DNA from: Schizochytrium sp. TIO01
Lineage: Eukaryota; Sar; Bigyra; Thraustochytrida; Thraustochytriidae
Direction: 5' to 3'
NCBI GenBank assembly: GCA_004764695.1
Contig: SMSO01000004.1
Location: 1,453,501-1,517,500, forward strand
DNA: 64,000 nucleotides
Of the stretch, positions 1 through 10,529 are shown piece by piece. Numbering within the stretch: the first letter of the stretch is position 1; each line of letters opens with the position of its first letter. The notes below the pieces were generated by a model. The model worked only from the letters and a program-made list of their open reading frames with translations, searched no databases and was not told the origin of the DNA. A program made the position numbers and the translations under genes.

Positions 1-633
1 GAACTGGTCAGAGACCTGAGCCAGAAGCGAGTCGGCAGAAAAGTCAGCGCCGAAGCCACCGGTGGCCAGAATGACGGGGCCGTACTCCTTGTAAGTCTTG
101 CCACCCTTCTCGAAGATAACACCGACAACCTCATCGCCCTCCTTGATGAGCTCAGTAACAGTTGCCTTGTTGATGAGGCGAGCGCGACCGTCCTTGGTGT
201 CGCAGATAGCCTCATACGCCTCCATGAGGCCGTAGGTGATAGCCATACCGGGGAAACGCTCCTTACCACGGTGGGTACGCGGGTTGGAGTGAGCGGCAAG
301 ACGAGCAATGATAGAGAGGTCGAGGTTGAACTTCTCCTTGAGCCACTCAAGAGCAGGACCAGACTCGAAGGTGAGGACCTTAATGAGGTCATCACGTGCA
401 CCCTCGGCGGCAGATACCTTGGTGTCCTGGAAGAAGACCTCAGGAGAGTCCTCAATGCCAAGAGCGCGCTGAGAACTCGTGCCAGCAGCGTTCATGCCAC
501 TGGTGGCCTTGGTGGAGTTGCCTCCGCAGAAAGGAGACTTGTCGAGGAGAAGGGTGCGGCCACCGGCCTGGAGAACGGTGTGTGCAGCAGACATGCCACT
601 GAGGCCACCGCCAACGATGATGACTTGACTCAT
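1..633 (-). CDS. FAD-dependent fumarate reductase (Osm1/Frd-like), C-terminus outside the window
   Basis: The minus-strand frame opens with ATG at 631-633 and stays open for 211 codons to base 1, so only the N-terminal part is present. Residues 1-35 form a Rossmann dinucleotide-binding fold (VIIVGGGLSG, then LLLDKSPFCGGNSTKATSG), the FAD-binding signature of soluble flavoprotein fumarate reductases. GKERFPGMAITYGLMEAYE and the later VILATGGFGAD are also typical of this family. Family members reduce fumarate to succinate with FADH2, FMNH2 or NADH as donor and support redox balance under low oxygen. No targeting peptide is visible before the Rossmann strand, so a cytosolic form is likely. Many eukaryotic homologues carry a C-terminal cytochrome b5 or NADH:flavin domain, which cannot be judged here. 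Family assignment is strong; substrate is inferred. Confidence 0.88.
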   Translation of the reverse strand, partial: MSQVIIVGGGLSGMSAAHTVLQAGGRTLLLDKSPFCGGNSTKATSGMNAAGTSSQRALGIEDSPEVFFQDTKVSAAEGARDDLIKVLTFESGPALEWLKEKFNLDLSIIARLAAHSNPRTHRGKERFPGMAITYGLMEAYEAICDTKDGRARLINKATVTELIKEGDEVVGVIFEKGGKTYKEYGPVILATGGFGADFSADSLLAQVSDQF

Positions 634-3600
634 GGTGCTTAGTTTCTAGATAGATACAGTCGAACAATAATCAAAAAAGAGTGCAAATGAGATTCCGGAT
701 CTGTGTGTGATGAATTATAGTATACCAAGTTAGTCTTCACTCAACACAAACACAAACAAACATGTCAAAGAGGATCCTTTCTTTCCATACTTTCCTCTCC
801 CGCAAGTCAATGGGTATCCCACAAATCGTTCCTCTCGCTTTTCAATGCTCGATATGGTATACCATCTTATCGTCCGGGACTATCTTGCTGCGCGTCACGC
901 ATGATCATTCTATGCACAGCATCGGGAGTACAACAACAACCAAAAATCACATGATAACAGCAAGAATGACTGACAAGAGCAACCACGAACGCGAGGCCCA
1001 GGGCGGAGGCATACACACGCTTGACTCATACCATGTCTCCCAACCCCACGTGAAGATCTAGCACACCTCATTTCTATTGCTCCTCAAACTGGTGATCTTG
1101 GCATTCGCTTATCTGATCATACAATCAATGCACCCCTAAATATTTCTCTTTCGGGATAAACCGTCCTCCCATCAGAGATAGTATCATAATAGTCGATTAG
1201 GTAGAGGCAGAGATTTCCAACATTCAAGGCTTTAAAAGATCAATCGATCCAAGCTCAACGACCCTCAGTACTTTGCTGGCGTGGCCGGTCACTTGACATC
1301 GTGAGATGAGCCATGCAAAACCATTGCAACGCCCGCCCACCCCTCGCGAACGAGGAGCAAGAGACCGCAGCCACTGGGAGAAGTACGTCAGCAGGGAGGA
1401 GCGAGTAGCGGCGGAAGTAAGAAACGAAACAAATAAACCTAGCAGATCTACACAGAAAGGAGACGCGTGTGCTGATGCCACAAGGGGAGGGAGCTCGGCT
1501 GAGGTGAGGAAGCTACGTGCAGCATACCTGCAGGAGCTTGAGTTCCACAACACTGGCCTTCAAGCGACAGTGCGCTTCGTACGTACCTCGGAAGTCTCAA
1601 TGAGTTAGTTTGGGAATTGCTTGAGTTCAAACAGCTCCATTTCGAATTCTTATCTTTTACTTTCAAACTTTCATTCTCTTATTTCTTTACTTTCTCTCCT
1701 GCTATTTTTCCAACTTTAAAATAATAGGATTCAAGAAAAGCTTTATTTTAAAATTGAAAAAATATCAACAGTAATCTATCTATCTGTATAGTAGCAGTGA
1801 AATAGAAACACTGCCTAGTTCAAAATTCGTTGTGCTTTCTTTCTTTCTTCTTTCTGCGTCATTCTGTTCTTTCCTTCGCACTCTCTCTAGCTCTAGGTGG
1901 TTCCTCCGATAAGTTTCCCCGCCCTACTATTACCTCCTTCGTCGCGCCTGCTTGCGCTTAGTCTTCGGTCGGCCTCCCCTCATTCCGGTCCTAACTTTAC
2001 CCGAGTGGTGCCCTTACTTCCACTATCATATGGGCCTCGCAAAACTAATATTTTATGCTAGTGTGTATGTGATTGAATGTGAGGGCATGTATGTCAACTA
2101 CTAAGGCTGTGCTTACACTGTCAACCCATGTGAGGTAAAAGTCCCAGTGGGCCTGGAAGCAATTCTTACAAAATAAAATAGCTGCACAGGTTTCCCCGAC
2201 ATGAAAGAGATTGCAAGCGGGTATGAAAAGAAGGGGAAAGAGAGAGCGCTCTCTTTCATGCGCCTCGCCTCTAGCTGTAACTGGTAGGAGTCCCCTACTG
2301 AAAGAAAACAAGAGGAAAGAACAAGGTAATGCAGACAAAGAGAAAATAAAGAAAGAAGGCCAAGAACAGAATGACCGAGGTCGCCACTCGAAAAAAGCAG
2401 CTGCAAGACAGCCAGTTTGTCAAAAGGTCAACCTCAAAGCCCTCTCCCAGACAACTAACTTGTCGTCTTTCGGCAGTCTCCACAAGTTTTTAGTCCGCCA
2501 GCGCCGCTGCCCAGAGCCTAAAGCGCGGTTACGCTGTAACGCATCAGCTCTCGCCCCTCCGTGTTCGTAGAACAGCAGGTACTGCCTGCTATTAGGAAGT
2601 ATGTGCTGTTTTTATTCATTTCGAAGTTTTTTTTTTTTTTTTTTAGTTAAACATCGTTTTTAAAGGAAAGAAAACTTAAAATTTTAAAAAGAAGAGGTGT
2701 ATTTTCATGATGTTCCACCATATCTATCATATGTAGTAATGTAGTAGAAGCAGTGCCTAACTTAATGAGGGAGGCTTTTGAAATTTAAAGTTTGGAATCG
2801 AGGATCCGGGACCCAATTAATTATCTCGCATTCCGTGGAATATGAAAACTGCAGGGAAGCTTGCGGAGAAGCTGAGGGTGCAGGCCGACCCAGGCCAGAC
2901 CGCCCCGAGGTCTCACGCCGCCTTCCCCCGCTAGTGGCTCAGCTGGCTGCTTCGAGTCCCTGTCAATCAAAATATGGGCGTAATCTTGAAGGAGAACTTG
3001 AGGTTTGTTGCTGTTTTTCCATCTGATTTTTCGAAGGAGAAGAAGAAGAAGATCAAGTCGAAGACAACAGGCAGAAAGAAGGAAAGTGAAGAAAGAAGGA
3101 GACGCTGAGAGGTAATGACGGGTTTCGCACTTTGGAGGTCTGTTTTCAAAGGTTTGAAAGGAAGGAAAGCAGAGATGAAATGGGTCCGAAGTGAGAAAGG
3201 CACGAAAGCAGTTTTGAAATTCGATATTTCCCTCCTTCTTATCCGTCGTTCCTGAGGTCGATCCAAACCAGCCTCGAGCTATGCGGGCCGGCCCTCAGCA
3301 GCTGATGAGGGCGCCGCCAATGCCGCAGAAGCAGGGAAGCCGGCGATGGTGTGCCCAGAGATCGGCAACGTCGACGCCAGCAATCAATCCCTTTTCCATT
3401 CTCTCTTTTTGAAATTTCAAATATAGGTGCCTGCCTGCCTGCCTACCTATCTACATAGCTAGCTAGCTAACTAGCTAGCTAGCTTCGGTACGGCAGCAGC
3501 TGAATACACAAATAGGTAATGCTCTTCAAATTGCGTTTCATGAACTAAGTCATAACAATTGATGCACTAATTATAATTAACTAATGATGATTGATTGATT

Positions 3601-3785
3601 GATTGTAATTATTTTCAAATTGCTTCGTTGCCTGTACTTTTTGTTGAAAACTTGAGCCTTCATTGATTCATAAATTGACAGACAGACAGACAGTCACAGC
3701 TCCTCTCGAAGAAACCCATGCCAAAATGCAATCGTAGTTGAAGTTGCAACTGCAGGTAAGCTGACTTTGAAGCAGGTGCTTTCTC

Positions 3786-3822
3786 GCTTTGCTTGCTTTG
3801 CTTGCTTTGCTTGCTTTGCTTG
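3786..3822. repeat. GCTTTGCTT tandem repeat (9-bp unit)
   Basis: About four copies of a 9-bp GCTTTGCTT unit. Read on the minus strand it would encode Ser-Lys-Ala triplets, which explains the spurious open frames there. Confidence 0.85.
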
Positions 3823-3969
3823 GGTTTTCTGTTAGGTCTGAAATGCTCAAAGTATGTAGGAATTATTTTGACTTTCTTCTGAGTCCGAGTCGGCAACTTG
3901 AGCAGCGAGGGATGGACTGACCATCTTGAAACCAGGTAGCACGAGCGGGCAAACAAACGAACACCTGCC

Positions 3970-3995
3970 CGCCTGCCTGCCTGCCTGCCTGCCTG
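3970..3995. repeat. CCTG microsatellite
   Basis: Run of GCCT/CCTG tetranucleotides, a second example of which lies at about 3428-3444 (GCCTGCCTGCCTGCC). Confidence 0.85.
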
Positions 3996-4362
3996 GCGGC
4001 GCGGGTCTTTGATTCTTTTTGCGTAAACGGCGCTACACGATACACCATCTCGAGTGCTCGAACGTAGCTGTCTGTGGCGTGCGAGGGCGGGCTCCAAGCA
4101 GAGCGAGAACAGGCTCTTTCCTTCTTGAAGGATCGAGGGTTTTCTCTTTCTCTCTCATCTTCTCAGTCAGTCCTTTCTCGCTAGTCGTCTTTTTGAATTT
4201 GAAAGAAACCACGAGGAGAAGTAAGTAAGTGACTTTTACTTTTTATTTTACTTTTACTTTTACTTTATTTTCAAACGTAGCATTGCTTTCTTCTTGCTGT
4301 TGTCTGTTTGCTGCATCGTGGTAGTAATTTTAAAAAAAGCTAGATGCGATAACCGTAGACTT

Positions 4363-4364
4363 TT

Positions 4365-4401
<37 letters not shown>

Positions 4402-4412
4402 TTTTTTTTTTT
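4363..4412. repeat. TTTC microsatellite ending in a T tract
   Basis: About ten TTTC units followed by a poly-T run of roughly a dozen bases. Confidence 0.9.
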
Positions 4413-5179
4413 CAAGTCATTTTGAAAGAAATATATTACCTGAAAAATTGGAGAGCGTGGAATGAAAGAATGTGAGATGCACTTTGCAATGGTCACGAGA
4501 AGGATTACATCTTCAAGAACCCGAACGCCAAGGACTCCAGAAAGTTGACTGTGCGCCCCAAGAGGGATACCTACACGGACCCCAGAGAGGCCTTGCAATG
4601 CAAAGCTCTATGGAGAGAGACAGCGGAGCGAAGTAATGCACCTCCGATTGCAGTGGTTGTCAATTCTCCATGAAAGGTGCTGCTGGCGCAGAACCCGAGT
4701 CCACATTGGAATTGGATACTGCTGCTCTTCTGACTGTTACTGTTATGACCTGTAGGTTCCTGGCACGTAAGAACAGCGCTGGAGACCTAAGCTTGCGAAG
4801 CTTCGATGGCGCCCACTTCGCTGTAAATGAGGCAGCAGCAGCATCTTGCCGAATGAGCATGGCATCGCAGGACCCAGAGACCTTGGATCAGGAGGGCGCA
4901 CGATAGACTGAGATCACCCATGAGAGAAAGAGCGATCCAGTTGAAGGGACATCCTTGTGTCGCGTGGCCATAGAAGGTTCTACTAACAAGTACATGGTTT
5001 GACGGATCCATTCGTCAAAGCCACAGGTGCGCTTCTTCACGATAATTGCGACATACAACCACCACGATCAACTCAATTGAAGATTGCGAAGGAGTTTTCC
5101 CAATCGGTGGCGCTGAGACTTCCGGAGAAAGAAATCTGGCGCCCCGGATTCACATTGGATTATTTATTTATTTATGCCT

Positions 5180-5238
5180 TCATTCATTCATTCATTCATT
5201 CATTCATTCATTCATTCATTCATTCATTCGTTCGTTCG
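5180..5238. repeat. ATTC microsatellite with GTTC end
   Basis: About thirteen ATTC units followed by two GTTC units, flanked on the left by a short TTTA run. Confidence 0.9.
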
Positions 5239-6594
5239 TACATTTGCCTCGACGAGGACGGAGAAGATCTCTGAAGATGGCACAACTTGCGTCATCTTGG
5301 TTGCTGCACTCAGGATTGTGATCTCGCGAGGTTTGGAATGAGCTCAGGCTGGTGATGTAATTAATCTACATTTCTCAAGATGCGTCTTGAGGAGGAGGAT
5401 GATGATGATGATGATGATCGTCCTCCGTCATCACCATCCTCGCCACGAAGGATCGGCATGACCTATTTGAACAAACAAACACACAGATTGTTAGGTACCT
5501 GTTATTGCCAATACGAAAGACCCGCTGATGCTGCATCACATCTATCATGCATACATGGAGTTCTAGTGGATGCAAGAACGAGGCAAGAATGCTATCTATT
5601 CTGCAAGCGCATGCCGTCTTGGTTGATTTCAAGTCGAGGGAAATGGCTTTTTGAGGACGATGATGAAGCAGAAGACTAAGCAAGAAACCTCAGCACACCC
5701 TCCACGCCCTCAAGTAGGTAGGTTGGTAGGTAACTTGAAGACAATGCCTCCGAATTGCCGCTGCCAGGATTCTGGCTATCTCTTTCCTCTCCCTCCCAGG
5801 TAAACCAACCTTACAATGTCGGTTATGGTGTAACGGAATACAAACTCTTGCGCGCTATTTTTCTATTTCTTTTTCTTTGTTTCAATGAAAATTATTTAGG
5901 TATGCGAAGCAATAATAAAATATTTTTATACTCTTTTTTATTCTTTTTTCTTTTTCTAATATTTTTTAAAATATGCTTAATGAGAAAGACTGCGTCGTTC
6001 CACCCTTATGTTCTTTGTATTTTCTGTATGTTCTTTTTGTAATTTAAGGATTTCTTCCGAGCCCTGTTAAATTAAAAATATAAAAAATAATAAATCGTTT
6101 CTTGAAGTCCGTGTAGCTAGCTATTCAAAAGAAGAAAACCATTGCTCAACAAAGAGCTCAATTCAAAATGATGCAAATCGGCTGACCAGTGCAGCATCTG
6201 GGGGAATTTGAGGTGACAAAGATCCCTTCAAAAAGGCCTCGGTTAAGCTCAAAATCAGCGAGGTCGCTTGCAATACCTACTTCTGAATTCTGTCAACGCG
6301 CTGATTTTGTTATCAAAGTTAGAACCGCCTCCGAATTCTGCGCTCCGAATTCATCTATGCATAATGAGAACCCCTACTATCAAGTTTCCATGTGCATTCT
6401 GTATGCCACCTGCATCACTCAGCAATGTGGATATTGCCCGTACTTTGATGAAAGCTCATACAGTAAAACGCGACGGGTTTTGGATCTTCCATCCTTCAAG
6501 TCAGGATAAAATACCAAGTTCGTCTTCGAGGTGCTTCTGACTCCTGAGAGAGAAGTAAAATTATTCATCAAAGCAGTTAGTCGCATGTCAACCC

Positions 6595-7056
6595 ATGAAC
6601 AATCAATGCGCATTATTCTACGCACTATTCGAAACCCTGTACCAGAAGTTGATTACATGTCTTTGGCGTCTGGATCGAGAGGAATTTAAAGAGAAAAACG
6701 CCAGGTTCTACCTACGTAGTCTCAAAAGACCGCCGAAACGAACTTTAAAGAGGGAACTTGGATCGTTTTCTGCTTCAAGATCACGATCCAATCTCAAATA
6801 CACCAACCCCGGGATTCACTGCCGCAGGAGCTTCAAGTTTCAGGTGAACTCCAACGGATGCGGCCGCGGTGCTTTTGCGAGCAGCACAGCAAAAGAATTA
6901 GTGCTACTCACCATTTTCAAGCTCAAGTTGGAACGGTTTTGCGATTTTCCGCAACCCGGCAGCTTTAAAAGATGCATGAACGGCGCGGGAACCTTCGGCC
7001 ATATTGGATCTATGAAAATCAAGATCCAAATAAAACGAGACATACGATCAACCTAG
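6595..7056 (+). CDS. Hypothetical ORF, 153 codons, doubtful
   Basis: ATG at 6595, stop at 7054-7056. The frame is free of microsatellites and rich in Arg, Lys, Ser and Phe, with a basic stretch near residues 40-65. No domain, signal peptide or membrane segment is recognisable and no codon-use argument separates it from chance. It is listed because it is the only repeat-free ATG frame above 150 codons in the left gene-poor stretch. It may be noncoding. Confidence 0.15.
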   Translation: MNNQCALFYALFETLYQKLITCLWRLDREEFKEKNARFYLRSLKRPPKRTLKRELGSFSASRSRSNLKYTNPGIHCRRSFKFQVNSNGCGRGAFASSTAKELVLLTIFKLKLERFCDFPQPGSFKRCMNGAGTFGHIGSMKIKIQIKRDIRST

Positions 7057-7530
7057 GTTCTACCTACCTTCACTCTGTGATAGAGTAGGAAACTTGAGAT
7101 CAATCACGAGTGGCCATGCATTTCTTTATTCTTTTCTCAGCTTGTCACAGTAAGAGCCTTTTGATGATTACCATGACCATGATCATGTAGATGGAAGACA
7201 CTAATTCGAAGGTGCACTGTGATTTGCTCGCGCGCAGCGTCATCATACGACCATCTACTTGGGCCGTACCGAAGTCAAAGCACGGCAGCATTCAACTTCT
7301 CATTTTGTGAACTACTTAACTTAAAATTAAAAAATGATCACAATTTATCGAGATTACGTATGCAAAGTGAAACCTGGTGGGTCACATGCAGCAAAAATAC
7401 TGCGATTTTTGCAGGTGATGAAGTTGTCGGTCGTGACAGTTGGCTTCATAGAATCGAGCGCATACGCGGCGACTCTGGCAGGTAGTTTCGGGCATTGGCA
7501 AGTTGCCCTTTTAAATTTTCTTATGACCAA

Positions 7531-7572
7531 AATCAATCAATCAATCGATCAATCAATCAATCAATCAATCAA
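7531..7572. repeat. AATC microsatellite
   Basis: About ten AATC units with one AATCG interruption. Confidence 0.9.
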
Positions 7573-8373
7573 GACACGGGAGACGCCACAATCCAAGCGT
7601 GGAAGAAAAACAGGAAACGAGCACGCGGGCTCCAAGTCGGAGCCAACCAATTAAAGTTGCTTTGCGGTGAGGATCTAGGCACATCAGGGCACCAAATTCG
7701 CGGCTCCTGGCGAGACTTTCGCGGCCCAAAGAACAGGCCCCGAACACACCTGCTAGGAGGGAGGAGCAGGAGTCACAAACCTGCGAGCGCGGTTGCGAGC
7801 AAAGGTGGTGCTGCACAAACGCAAAGATTGCTTGGCGTTGATCAAAATATTGCATTGTGGGTGCAAACTCTTGACCACGTAGCCGTAATGGCCGGTTCTG
7901 CGGCTGAATAAAGATAACTTCTGATAGGAAATGATAGGAAATCAGGTTAAAATTTCGTTCATGTTGGTTTATTGATTCAAGGTAAATAAGATCAAGGTGC
8001 TAAAGGCGGGTGTCGCTCTCCCACACGAGCATGCGTGAAAGCTAATGATATGTGTGTTTTAACGACAAAGAAACGAAGCATGAGTATCGACTACAAATTT
8101 CCGGTGATCTAGTCTGGCAACAGACTCAAAGAAGGCGCATGACAAGTATGTTATGTAGGCTTTTTGTCGAAAATAAACACGTTGCAGTAAAACCCGGCAC
8201 TAGATACTGCAGATTGACCTGGCCAAATTGGTCCGTGAATGGGTGCGTGCTATGTTCCGTCATAGCAAGCCAAATGAGCGCATGCTTCAACTCCGCCTAC
8301 TCCAACGAATAGTACTCTCGCTACATACACCACATAGTAAGTTCTGAAGAAGAATAGTTTGCCAAGGTAAGCT

Positions 8374-9813
8374 TTATTTACTTTGAGGAAATCGCAATTC
8401 CCAGTCCTTTTTCCAATGGTCGTGTTCGTACGGGGATGAGAACTTGGCCGTGGTTGGCGGGTGGAACCAATAATTCACGGCAAGATGACCCGGGAAGTCC
8501 TCCTTCTCATGATCGTCGGTGGCAGATGTCACTTCGTGAAACCATCCACAGGGAAGATAAAGCATTTCACCAGCATTGATGCTCACCTTTGCCGGTGTGG
8601 CTCTCAAGAAGAGTGGAAATTTGCTCTTGTCCGGAGCATCTGGGTCGTTCACCATTGAGAAGTTTAAAGGAGTTTGCGTAGGATCAGATTCGTCAACAGA
8701 GCCCTCAGACCGCTGCCGCTTTGAGGGCCGAGCGTCAAGAGCGTCGCCTTCCTCATCCTCATCATCGTCCTCGCCAGCTTCACCATCATCAGAATCCCCT
8801 TCCTCGGCATCACTGTCCTGATAATCATCACGAAGGTTAGCCCAATCAACCTCCTCATCGTCGTCGTCGTCGTCGTCATTGACCCCCATCGCGAGCTCCT
8901 TCTCATCCACATCAGTATCAGGAGGCGCTGTAAACAAAGAATTGGCTCCCTTGGCACCCTTGGGCAGGAGAGCGTCCATGGCAGCATCCAAGGCTTCCTC
9001 TGCCTCATCAACACGAGCTTGTGCACCTTTTTCCCCACGCGCTAAAGCTGCCTCGGCCTTCTCAAGGTTCTCCTCCGCAGACATTTTTGCAACAGCTAAC
9101 TTTAATTGACGCTCCATCATAGAATCAGATCCATCCGCACGGGTGGCGAAGCCCTCGTAGTTGATGCGGCCGTTCGGGTGCACTTTGGCAATCTCACCGC
9201 GAGTGTACATGAGTGAGGTATCGGCGGGGCTGAAAAGCCGGAAGGTTTTGCGCCCCCGCAGCAAAATGTACAAGTTATCATGATAGTCGTGGTGCAGGCC
9301 CGTTGAAGTACCATCCTTGGAATTGCCCATCCAAATGTTCATCGTGGATAGTACTAAATTCCCCATGAGAGTCGGGCACAGTGGAAGGTCATTGACATTT
9401 TTGGCACGGATCTCCCGCAGCGGAGAAGCCATCAGCTCCTGCTGGCCTAACGAATTGGTTGCGAGATCTTGTGTCGTCAGATACATAGACTCGTCCCCAG
9501 CATCCACACGAGTCAGAAACCTGTCAAAGGTCATCTTTTCTTTTACACCTTGCCCGAACCCGGTGGCTCCCCGAGTGCCACCCTTGACCTCTACTGCGAT
9601 GGTGGAACTTCCGGCGGCTTTCCTCAGAGCGCTGTTGGACCACGTTTGCAGAGATTGGAGGTCCTCTGGCAGGCCGCAGAGAATGGCTGGCCGGCGCTTA
9701 GCGACGTGGTCTTTGAAGAAGGTCTCGGCGTCCACGGAGGAAACATCCAGACGTGGAATCGAGGCCTCCGCCTTGCGGATGGGGAGCACGAAGCCCTTGT
9801 AGTCAAAAGACAT
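8374..9813 (-). CDS. JmjC/cupin-8 family Fe(II)/2-oxoglutarate hydroxylase, JMJD7-like
   Basis: The start chosen is the ATG at 9811-9813 (479 residues). The frame is open 39 codons further, with ATGs at 9870 and 9930, but the family core begins with the IPRLDVSSVDAETFF segment soon after the chosen start. The first half of the double-stranded beta-helix carries the iron ligands His-x-Asp in GLHHDYHDNLYILLRGRKTF (about H174 and D176). The third ligand is the His in EMLYLPCGWFHEV (about H426). HLAVNYWF closes the domain. This order matches JMJD7 and related cupin-8 proteins, which hydroxylate lysine in GTPases such as DRG; that substrate is not shown here. About 150 residues between the two halves (about 241-391) form a charged coiled and Asp/Glu-rich insertion, followed by a basic PSKRQR patch that could be a nuclear signal. 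Divergent from the coiled-coil gene at 10530. Confidence 0.82.
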   Translation of the reverse strand: MSFDYKGFVLPIRKAEASIPRLDVSSVDAETFFKDHVAKRRPAILCGLPEDLQSLQTWSNSALRKAAGSSTIAVEVKGGTRGATGFGQGVKEKMTFDRFLTRVDAGDESMYLTTQDLATNSLGQQELMASPLREIRAKNVNDLPLCPTLMGNLVLSTMNIWMGNSKDGTSTGLHHDYHDNLYILLRGRKTFRLFSPADTSLMYTRGEIAKVHPNGRINYEGFATRADGSDSMMERQLKLAVAKMSAEENLEKAEAALARGEKGAQARVDEAEEALDAAMDALLPKGAKGANSLFTAPPDTDVDEKELAMGVNDDDDDDDEEVDWANLRDDYQDSDAEEGDSDDGEAGEDDDEDEEGDALDARPSKRQRSEGSVDESDPTQTPLNFSMVNDPDAPDKSKFPLFLRATPAKVSINAGEMLYLPCGWFHEVTSATDDHEKEDFPGHLAVNYWFHPPTTAKFSSPYEHDHWKKDWELRFPQSK

Positions 9814-10529
9814 TGTAAGCAGAGCCTGCACGTTGAAGGATGAAGGCCGGTACTTGGGTTTTGGACGCATCTGTGGACCGCAATCCGCAAGACAAAAGAA
9901 AATTTTAGTCTTGATAGGAAAGAGGCTCAACTCTACTTTGAGGCACTTTACGTGTGCACCTGCTTACCTAATAAGGACAGAGAAAGTAGCATTGGCTAAG
10001 TTTTACGCCTGTCCATACCTAACCACAAAACGAGATGCATTAATTGTTCTTTCCCGAATAGCAGCTTTAATGGGATCTCACTAGAGGTGTGCTGCGTTCG
10101 ACTCCTTAGTTTGGATAATCAATGCTGCTAAAGATTAAATCTGAAAGGATTTTTTTTGATGCCGATGCCATGCCATGCACTACAAACTTTTAAAAGAATA
10201 GCGTACGCCCTTTAAGAGAAGTCTAGCTTTTTTCTCACAGAATAAATTTTGTACGATATCTTGATATTATAGTACGATATTATTCAACGGATACTTAAGC
10301 AAAGCCTTGGGGCTCCTACGGAAAATAATAAGCTCATTGATCGCAAATGACCTCCGGGAAGCAACGTCTACTTTTAGAGGTTAGTTTACAAGCTCAAAAG
10401 TTTCGCTGGCCCTTTGCTGTATTACAAAGGCTTGCTCTGTTAAAAGCTTAGTTGCGGTCCTCACCGCTCGCGAGTAAACCCTGGCTGGGGGATGCGAGAG
10501 TGCGCAAAGAAGACAAAAGGCTGGCAAAT
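9814..10529. promoter_or_regulatory. Divergent intergenic region between JmjC and coiled-coil genes
   Basis: About 700 bases separate two divergent starts and must hold both promoters. It is AT-rich in the middle (10140-10330) with TTTTAAAAGA-like elements. No defined binding site was recognised. Confidence 0.4.

Larger units (their letters stand above)
634..8373. other. 7.7-kb gene-poor stretch with microsatellites
   Basis: No open frame here has a recognisable domain. Open frames are short, overlap on both strands and mostly run through simple repeats: CTTT, CCTG, TTTC, ATTC and AATC tracts, and a GATG run near 5400. The right end must hold the 3' region of the JmjC gene and the left end the promoter of the fumarate reductase gene. 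The longest ATG-started frame without repeats is at 6595-7056. I see no tRNA, rRNA or snRNA. The stretch could hide small multi-exon genes or noncoding RNAs that single-sequence reading cannot reveal. Confidence 0.6.

Noticed and set aside
2930-2975. tRNA-like A box (TGGCTCAGCTGG) followed by TTCGAGTCC
   Set aside because: The B-box-like sequence follows immediately, leaving no room for an anticodon arm, and no cloverleaf can be drawn.
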